64,000 nt of DNA from Schistocerca nitens (taxonomy: Eukaryota > Arthropoda > Insecta > Orthoptera > Acrididae), in assembly GCF_023898315.1 (NCBI RefSeq), contig NC_064622.1:165560178-165624177 (forward strand), given 5' to 3'. A program made the position numbers and the translations under genes. Below the pieces are notes generated by a model, which saw only the letters and a program-made list of their open reading frames with translations, had not been told where the DNA came from and made no database searches. This document shows, in pieces, positions 43,701 through 52,700 of this stretch (its first letter is position 1; every line of letters starts with the position of its first letter).

Positions 43701-46700
43701 AACCTTTCCAGCCAGACCAATTTCCTTCATCATATTTTTCTCCCAGTAAGGGCGGCCTTTGAGAGCTTTCACACGTTGCACCATAAAAAGTTTTGATGGT
43801 TCATAAGGTGGGTCCTTGAAGTCTGGAAACCTGTAATGCAGTTGCATATTTTAAGTAATTCATTACAACCTATTATAACAGTAATTATTAGGTGAAAAAA
43901 CCAAAGCACTTTTTACAGTATTTTTGGCCTTATACTATTGCATAGACAATGCTTATCATTGGCATCTGTCATTAATTGTTTGTGGCATTGTTCCTGTAAA
44001 TGTGTGTAGAATTTTGTAGATTTAAAGAAAGTTTTCCACTCTGTGAGCTAAAGAAAAATCTCATAAATCCGAAAAAGCTGGTACTTCTAACACTTTCTTT
44101 ATATTTTAGTCTGACAGAGGATCACAGGCTGATGATTTCATTCAAAAACTTGTGTACGGTGATAATGCCACAGTTCTGTCATATCAAAGAATTTTAATGA
44201 GAGCAATTCACCATACTCAAAAATGCTAACAGACTTTGACAAAAATCTTCTGAACACTTTACACAATGATTCTTGTCATCCCAATAGAAAGCACCTCTGA
44301 CTTATTTAAGTCCCTGTCTCTATTTGACATCATTAAGGAGGCTTACATGTCCAGATGTTTAAACTAACTGTGTCATGTAGGTTACTGTGACTAGTGCATG
44401 TGGAGTGTATTGTCTTGTCTCCATGATGATGATGATGATGATTAACATCCTGTCAATGGTCAAGTAATCATAGACTGAGCACTAGCTTGGACTGGAAAGA
44501 ATGAGGAATGAAATCTACAGATACTTCTCAAAGGGACCACCAAGATATTTGCCGTCACTGATTTAGGAAACCATGGAAAACCTAAATCTGGTTAGTTGCA
44601 CAAGGATTTGTTGACACTGCTGAAAATGACAACCATTGTATTGCACTGATCTGTTCCATGGAAAATACTCAAAAACCTGATACTTCCAAAAATCATAAAT
44701 GTATGACAATGATTACAAAACAGTAGGCAAACTGAAATATTTCAGGTTATATTCACTAAAATCAATTTCTGCGTGTTTTCACAGTTAAAGAGATGAAAAA
44801 TCATCTAAAATATTAATCTTTTAGTTTGGTGTGATGTGGTACTCTTTATTAGTTTTAAATGGAATTGTGTATTAATAGTTTACACTATAGACAACAAATA
44901 AATATAATGTTACAAGAACTGTGTGAAAGACTTAATTCCTGGAGTTAACCATAACATATGCCAGAACAAACTGATACTGAGTGATTTAAAATTTCCATGT
45001 TTCAATGAGAAACCATAAACTTCAATGAGATGGATGCCAGTTTTTCAGATTACAGTTTAGTAAAATAGTGGTGTGAAGCTCAAAATGACTACTCTTGCTT
45101 GATTACAATGTTTAACCTTGAGTGATGTTCTGATTTTATTTAGCTAATGCAGAATAGTCAGTCCTGCAAAAGTAAGTTTTTGCAAATGAAATCAGAAACT
45201 TCAACACCTTTTGATTCATAAATGGGAATTTTACACCCATATGCATCTAAAACTTGTCATAAACATTCCATAAAATTTACTTCCCCCCAGAGTATTACTA
45301 GCTGCATGTAGCAAAATGGTTCACAGATGTCACTTCTTATATCATAGTTCCTTTAAAAAAACAAACCCATCCATCACAATATACAACACTGGCAGGCATG
45401 AAAGTTTTTTCTACACTAACAGTGTTTTCATTATTATTGAGTTTTTTTTTTTGTTTTGTTTTAGGGTGCAAAAACAACTAGTGTCATACGTGTCCATGTC
45501 AAAACTATAGAACACAAAGACAAAGAGGAGTTAAAAATAACTACACGTCAATTCCAATCGACAGAAGAGAAGACAGCTAAAAAGAGGGACGAGAAGAAAG
45601 GTCTATAAAATATGCCATAGAGAAACAGACATCCAGAACTAAAAATTAAATGGCCTTCACCATATTGCTAAAACGGATAAAAAGTAAAACACTGTCGACA
45701 TCAACCACGTTGTTCACTAAAACGGCCGAAACTCAGACGGCAAACACAAACGAGAACATAAGCAGTTAAAAAAAGGGGATTCTGTTAGGAAATGGCAGAC
45801 CATTAAAAGTTAAGTGCAATACGCACAAAGAGGTGGGGGGGGGGGGGGCATCACTTAACAAATGGCAATGGCTAAAAAGACATTGCCCAATACGCAACCT
45901 AGTTAAAATGATCTCACGGGGAGAGAGCCGAGAGGAGGTCATCCCAGCTGCCGGGAGAGGTTTAATAACCTGGAGCTTGTTCCCATGAAGGGAGGACCAG
46001 TGGTGATGCCTATGCGACGCTACCTGCTTACAGATGGCAACACAGAGATCGCTGGATGGACTAGCTGGATGGACTAGTGGGCTGAGGTATGAGAACTGCA
46101 GCCTGGGAAGCCAGCATCAGCAGCCTCGTTTCCTGTCAAGCCTACATGACCAGGAACCCACATAAACATCACAGTGGCTCCATCAAGAGTGAGCAAGTGA
46201 TAGCTTTCCTGGACCTGTAGCAGTAAGGGATGGACAGTGTACAGCACACAGATGCCTTGAAGGACACACAGATAGTCTGAGGAGATGACACAATTGACAA
46301 CCCTGTGTCACCAGATGTAGTACATGGCCTGATACAGGGCGAAGAGCTCTGCTGTTCCATAAGCCGATACCGAAAACTGCCAGTGCCAATGACAAAGGCA
46401 CACTTGACACGACACTCAGTCTGAGAGCCATCGGTCCATACAAAGGTACTATTGTGAAGTTCCACGCGAAGGTCGTGAAACTGAAGGCGATAGAGCAAGG
46501 CTGGAATAGTGTCCCTAAGAAGTGAAAGAAGGCCAAGGTGAACATGGGCTGCCGCACGAAGTCAAGGTGGTGAAGGTTTTACACCCATCGGGAAGGTTGC
46601 AGATAGCATGAAGTTAAGCAGCCGGAGCAAGAGCCGAAAGCGAACTCCAGGAGGTAACAGAGAGGAGGGACGCGCCCCATACTGGTGATCAAAGGAAGTA

Positions 46701-49700
46701 TTGAAGGAGGCATAGGACAGGTGGCCATGCATGGCAGACAAACGGCATGCATATCTGCTGAGAAGAAAGTCATAATGGTAGGACAAAGGTAGTTCAGCAG
46801 TTTCTGCATACAGACTCTCAACGAGGCTAGTGTAAAAGGTGCCAGTGGCCAAATGGAAGCCACAATGGCGGGTAGTATTGAGACGGTGTAAGAGGGACGA
46901 ATATGCAGATGCATAAAGGAAACACCCATAGTCTAGTTTCGGATGGACAAGTGACCGGTACAAATGGAGGTGGGTTGTTCGATCTGCTCCCCAGGAAGTA
47001 CTGAGGACATAAAGGACACTGAGGGACCATGTACAGCAGACTGCCAGGTAAGTCAAGTGGGAAGACCAAAAAAGTTTCCTATCGAGCATAAGCCCCAGGA
47101 ATTTCGTGGTTTCAATGAATGGAAGAGCAACAGGTCCAAGATGTAAATACGGTGGAAGAAACCAACTGCGCCGCCAGAAATTCAAACAAATGGTTACGTC
47201 AGCAGAGAAACAAAAGGCACTGTCAATGCTCCATGAGCAAAGACGATTGAAATGCCGCTCAATGAGACAGGTCTGTGGCAAAATCATCAACAAAAAGGGA
47301 GACATATGCCCGGCAGGAGACAGGTCATTATAGGGTTAATGGCAATAGCAAAGAGGACGACACTAAGGATGGAACCCTGAGGCACAGCATTTTCCTGAAT
47401 GAACGTGTCCGACAAAGCAAAACCCATATGTATCTTGAAAACTTGGTCTTTTAAAAATTCCTGAAGGAAACGAGGGAGGCTGTGATGGAAGCCCTACATT
47501 TAGAGAGTATGGAGGATACCAGTCCTCCAGCAGGTGTCATAGGCTTTCTCCAAATTGAAAAAACATTGTCAGTCTGGGATTTCCACAAAAAAACAACCAC
47601 AACATGGGTGGAGAAAGTGATGAGATGGTCAACTGCACAACGGTGCACTCGAAACCCACAGTGTGCAGTGGTTAGTAAATTGTGAGACTCAAGCCACCAT
47701 AGCAGCTGGGCATGAATCATATGTTCCATCACCTTGCAAACACAGCTGGCGAGAACAATGGGGCGGTAGCTAGAAGGACGGTGTTTGTCCTTACCAGGCT
47801 TAGGCAAGGGTACGACAGTGGCTTCGCGCCAGCACCTGGGAAATGTGCCCTCTGCCCAGATGCTGCAGTACGTTTGAAGCAGAAACTGCTTGCCTGCAAC
47901 AGAAAGGTGCTGCAACATCCAAATATGAACATCATCCGGCCCTGGTACAGAAGGTCAGTACGGAGTGAGAGCATGATATAGCTCCCTCATAGTAAAGGCG
48001 GCATTGTAGCACTCACGATTCTGAGAAGAAAATGGTATCGCCTGAGCCTCCTCTGCTCATTTCCGATGGAGGAAGGCAGGGTGATAGTGAGAGGAGCTCG
48101 AAGTCTCCGCAAAATGGCGGCCCAAAGTGTCGGAGATACCAACAGGGTCCACAATGACATTGTCTGCTACTGTCAGGGTGGAAATCGGGGAATGGATCTT
48201 GGTCCCAGGGAGCCGCCGGAGGTTGGATCACATGATGGAAGAGTGAGTGGAACTGTTTAAAGAACTAGTGAATGAAATTCAGGTAGCTTTTTTGCTATCC
48301 CGAAGAACACGATGACACCATGCACGCAACTGTTTATATCGAATGCAGTTTGCCATCATAGGAGGATGGTTAAAAATGTGGAGAGCACATCTCCAAGCAC
48401 GAACTGCATCGTGGCACACCTCAGAACACAAAGGGACCAACAATACACAGTACGGTAAAGAGGAAGTGTGAGGAATGGAACATTCTGCAGCGGTAAGGGT
48501 AACATTTGTAAGATATTCTACCTGGTCATCGCAACTGTGGAACTGTTGTTTGTCGAAGGTTGCCAAGGAGGAGTAAAGCCTCCAGTTGGCCTTAGTAAGC
48601 TGCCATTTGGGTGTGCACGTAGGTGGGGTAGGAGGCAAAAAATGGACAGCACATGGGAGATGGTCATTCGAGTATGTGTCAGAGAGAATGGACCACCCGA
48701 GACGATGGGCATGCTGGGCAGTGCGGAAGTACAGGTCCAAATAGGAATAGGTGTGCGTAGAGTCTGAAAGGAATGTGGGTGACCCTGTGTTAAAGCAGAA
48801 GAGGTTAAGTTGATTGAGACGGTCAGTCCAATAGGCACCTCCCGGACAGGTTCTGGGAGAGCCCCAGAGGGGACAGCGTGCATTAAAGTCACCGAGCAGC
48901 AGAATGGGGTGGGGCAGCTGTCCAATAAGCTGGAGGAAGTTTGCCCTGGTGACATCGTACGGCAGGGGGATGTAAATGGTACAAAGGTAGAATGTCAAGA
49001 GAGGAAGGAAAAGGCAAACTGCAACAGCTTGAAGGTGGATAGTCAGGGAGATGGGGTGACTATGAAGGTCACCCTGTATGAGCAACATGACTCCCCCATG
49101 AGATGGAATGCTTTCCTCAAGGGAAGAAGTTCAAAATGGACAGGGAAGAAATGCAAGAGCTCAAAGTGGTCATGAGGACACAATTTTGTTTCCTGAAGGC
49201 AGACAACAAGTGGATGCTGCAATTCTAGGAGCAGCCATAATTCCTCTTTGTTGGATCGATGACTGCAAACATTCCACTGGAAGAGAGACACAATGAGCAA
49301 AAAATGAAGGGGTGTTACCTCAGTGGCTGCCAAGTGCCAGCTTTCCAAGACTGGCTGCTATAGGGCACAGAGACAGGAGGATCTTGCTCCATGAGGTCTA
49401 CAGAGATGTCGGCATTTTCCTTCAGCAAGCCTGCAGAGTCCAGGGCAGAAAAATGGTTGGCAGTGCATACCAGAGGCATGGAGGTCGCCCGGGCGAGGCT
49501 ATCACATGGTGACACCATCAAAGAGGATATCCGAGTCGGCGAAGGAGAGGACTGTTTGCCTTTGTTTGACTTCTTAGAGCCGTTCCGGTTGGCAGAGGAA
49601 GAATGGTTGGTTGGCTGGAGGGACGGAGGAAGCCTTCACGGGAGTATTCCTTCTGTACTTTCTGGCCTGCCAGTAGTGTAGCTGGTGACTTCACCCTGTG

Positions 49701-52700
49701 AGGCGAAAGTCTGGTATTTTGTTGCACAGTTGGAGGAGGAAACAGGGACACTACAACACTGGATGGTGATTGCACAATCTTGGTGCTAAATTTCAGGTCA
49801 AATGTCTGCATGGCCATGTTCTTCGTGGAGGGAGATGTAGCAAGAACAGTACTGTTGGTGTCAGATGGTAGAACGCAGGGTTTTTGACTAGCAAACAGCT
49901 TGTGAGCGACCAGCTAAGGCACGAACAGGATAGCCATGGAGGAGTGAAGCTGCAAGCAGTTGTTGTACTTGAGAATCGAAAGTAGTCTCCTGGACAGCCT
50001 GCTAATCAAGATACATGGGACAGTCGCAGGAGGAAGTGGCATAGTCACCATTGCAGTTGGGAGGAGGCGGCCTTGTGAGTATCCCTACCACATGTTACAC
50101 ATTTGGTTTGGAATTGACAGGACTCTCGAGTGTGATTGCTAGCAGAACATTGGGTATGGAATATACGGCCTGACTGTGATAACTTCATAACCTGCTTTGA
50201 TCTTTGATGGAAGAACCACTTTATTCAAAAGTGAGAAAGAGAGTTTTTGAGGGCACTAAGGAAGCACCTACTTTTTTCATTACCCGATGGACTGCTATGA
50301 CACCCTGACCAGAGACATACGTTTGGATTTCTGCATGTCAGACCATCGAACAGCTGAAGTGTAAATAACACCATGGGAAGAATTCAGCATTTGATGGACC
50401 TCGACACAAACAGGATAGCCATGGAGGAGCGAAGCTGCAAGCAGTTGTTGTGCTCGAGAATCAAAAGTAGTCTCCAAAAGCAAAGTGCCATTGCGCAAAT
50501 GAGAGAAGGATTTCACAGGACTAGCAAATGAATCAACACCTTTCTGAATAATTAACAGATTTACCATGGCGAAGAACTGACCGTCTTCAGTACATGAAAC
50601 CATGAGGAACTGTGGTGCAGCTGGGAGGCTCTTTGAATCATTAGCCTCATTCCATTTACATTTTGTAGCCATTGACTTTGAGGATGATTGGCTCATTGCA
50701 AGAAAACCCCCCACAATTGCCATCATCCCCAATGGCGTGCTCCTTCCACAACTGGGGGGGGGGGGGGGCTTCAGAAGGGGGCACACCCGCCTTAGGTTAT
50801 TGTTCACACCTCTTGAACACCTGACAGAGGGACCAATCGGCAATTTGGGAAAGTAGCAGCTCAGGCAATCACCCCTCCCTGGGCCTGGCTTGTACCAGCA
50901 GGTATATTCGAACCCTACCTGTCGACACGTGGCTGGGAATTACATGTTACCCAGTCACCTGTTATGTGTCAGATGTGTGTGATGGCCTTCAGGAGCGCAC
51001 AGGGAGGAAGAATAAAAAGAGGAACCTCAAGTGGAGGAACGACAGGAGAAGGTGAACAAAAAAAGAAAAAAGGAATCAAAAAACAGTGGAGAGTATTCTG
51101 ATACTGACTACCAAAAATGCAGAATACATTTCCAGAAACAGCCCAGACATGTTCCCCAAGGGAGAGAAAAAAGGACAGCAAGAGGATAGATATGCAGCTT
51201 GGAAGGGAAAAGATGTTGCAAAAGGCTGGGGCCCCGTGGTAACCAAGTATGAAACTGCCAAAGAGTGATGAGCCCCCTGGGGAGGGGGATTAAGGATAAT
51301 TGTATATTTCTTTATAATATGAAAAGCTGCTGTTGTCAGCCTGCACTGGTTGCACCCCAAAATATGATATAAGTTTTGCCGTGTGAAAGCACACGCATGA
51401 TTTATGCAAACAGGAACCTACTGCCCTAAAAATGTGCATCTATTTGTTTATTCACAGTATCCCACAAGATCTGCAATCTCAGTAAGATATGCACCATCCT
51501 GTCCCTCCAACATCATATTAGAATGGTTTGAGAAACACATGGTGGGCATGAGAGTGTGCACATCTGATACTTCCCAGACAGTTAACTTCATTGCTATTAA
51601 CTATTATCTAAGGGACACTCGCATTAGATATGGATGCCATAAACCAAGTTATGATTTATCTCTGAGAGTTGTTAGTGGCTGATGAGCTGTCATGAATCAG
51701 GACAACATTAGCAGTGTCTAATACCCACTGTCATCAAGGCAGAGTCTGACAGACATAATTAGGTATCCACAATGAGATTTTCACTCTGCAGCGGAGTGTG
51801 CGCTGATATGAAACTTCCTGGCAGATTAAAACTGTGTGCCCGACCGAGACTCGAACTCGGGACCTTTGCCTTTCGCGGGCAAGTGCTCTACAAACTGAGC
51901 TACCGAAGCACGACTCACGGCCGGCACTCACAGAAAGGCAAAGGTCCCGAGTTCGAGTCTCGGTCGGGCACACAGTTTTAATCTGCCAGGAAGTTTCATA
52001 ATTAGGTATGTTTCTAAACCAACCAATCATCAGTGTATATTGATGATTAATTTTTGCACACTATTTAACTAATATAAAAACTTTTATTACAGTGAAATAA
52101 GACTTTGGAATCAATACAATAAACCAAAATGTGACTAAAAATTAAGTACCAATTGCATACTTTTACTTGCCACAAGCAAAGGATGTCAGAAGGGAAAGCT
52201 TGTGATCAGCTCATAGCACATCAACTGCTGTAAGTGGCCAAGCTTCCTCCCAGAACAGCCAGCTTATAGCTTTTAAAAAAAACGTGTAATGGTTTAATCT
52301 GTAGCAGAAGTGATGTGAAAGATGATAATGATTCAATAGAAGGCTCACGTACAGCCTCTTCACTCATTTTTGTAAATAAAATATCCACAGTCACTACACA
52401 CAACACTGCACATGGATCAACACTCTATTTACACTGGCTACTTATGAGTATGGTTCACAAAACTGTTACAAAGCTCAGGTCGGTAATAAGCATACACATT
52501 TAGAATTGGCATGAAGATAGCCGACTTCCATTGATCAAATAGGGACCAAAGTACAAGAGCAGTATTCCCCTTCTCCGGATCATGTGGTCGTAAGCAACCT
52601 AGAATAGTGCAGATGAATAATTATATGTAGGTTACATAGCAGGTAACAGGAATGCAATACAAATTTAAAAAGATGGAAAGTTTACAAATTTATATGAAGA

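Larger units (their letters stand above)
45441..51300 (-). mobile_element. I-clade LINE, nearly full length, decayed
   Basis: Minus-strand order: an ORF1 region (about 51250-49450), an endonuclease (49350-48280), reverse transcriptase (47920-46560), RNase H (46500-46180) and a Cys/His-rich end with a 3' untranslated region, finishing in GCACCCTAAAACAAAACAAA (45462-45441). An RNase H after the RT marks the I group. Several frameshifts and stops interrupt it. It lies in mRpL30 intron 1 in the sense orientation. The 5' limit is a guess and no target duplication was found. Confidence 0.82.

Noticed and set aside
43650-43847. 65-codon frame with its own ATG as a separate small gene
   Set aside because: Its ends run into intron sequence. 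The part between splice sites 43830 and 43704 is mRpL30 exon 2.
47712-49681. Several plus-strand frames of 60-120 codons at 47.1-49.7 kb
   Set aside because: They are antisense shadows of the I-type LINE coding regions.
51850-51915. tRNA-like sequence that could be called a tRNA gene
   Set aside because: It lies inside a SINE with a target duplication, and part of the head is mirrored in the same unit. A working tRNA gene is unlikely.
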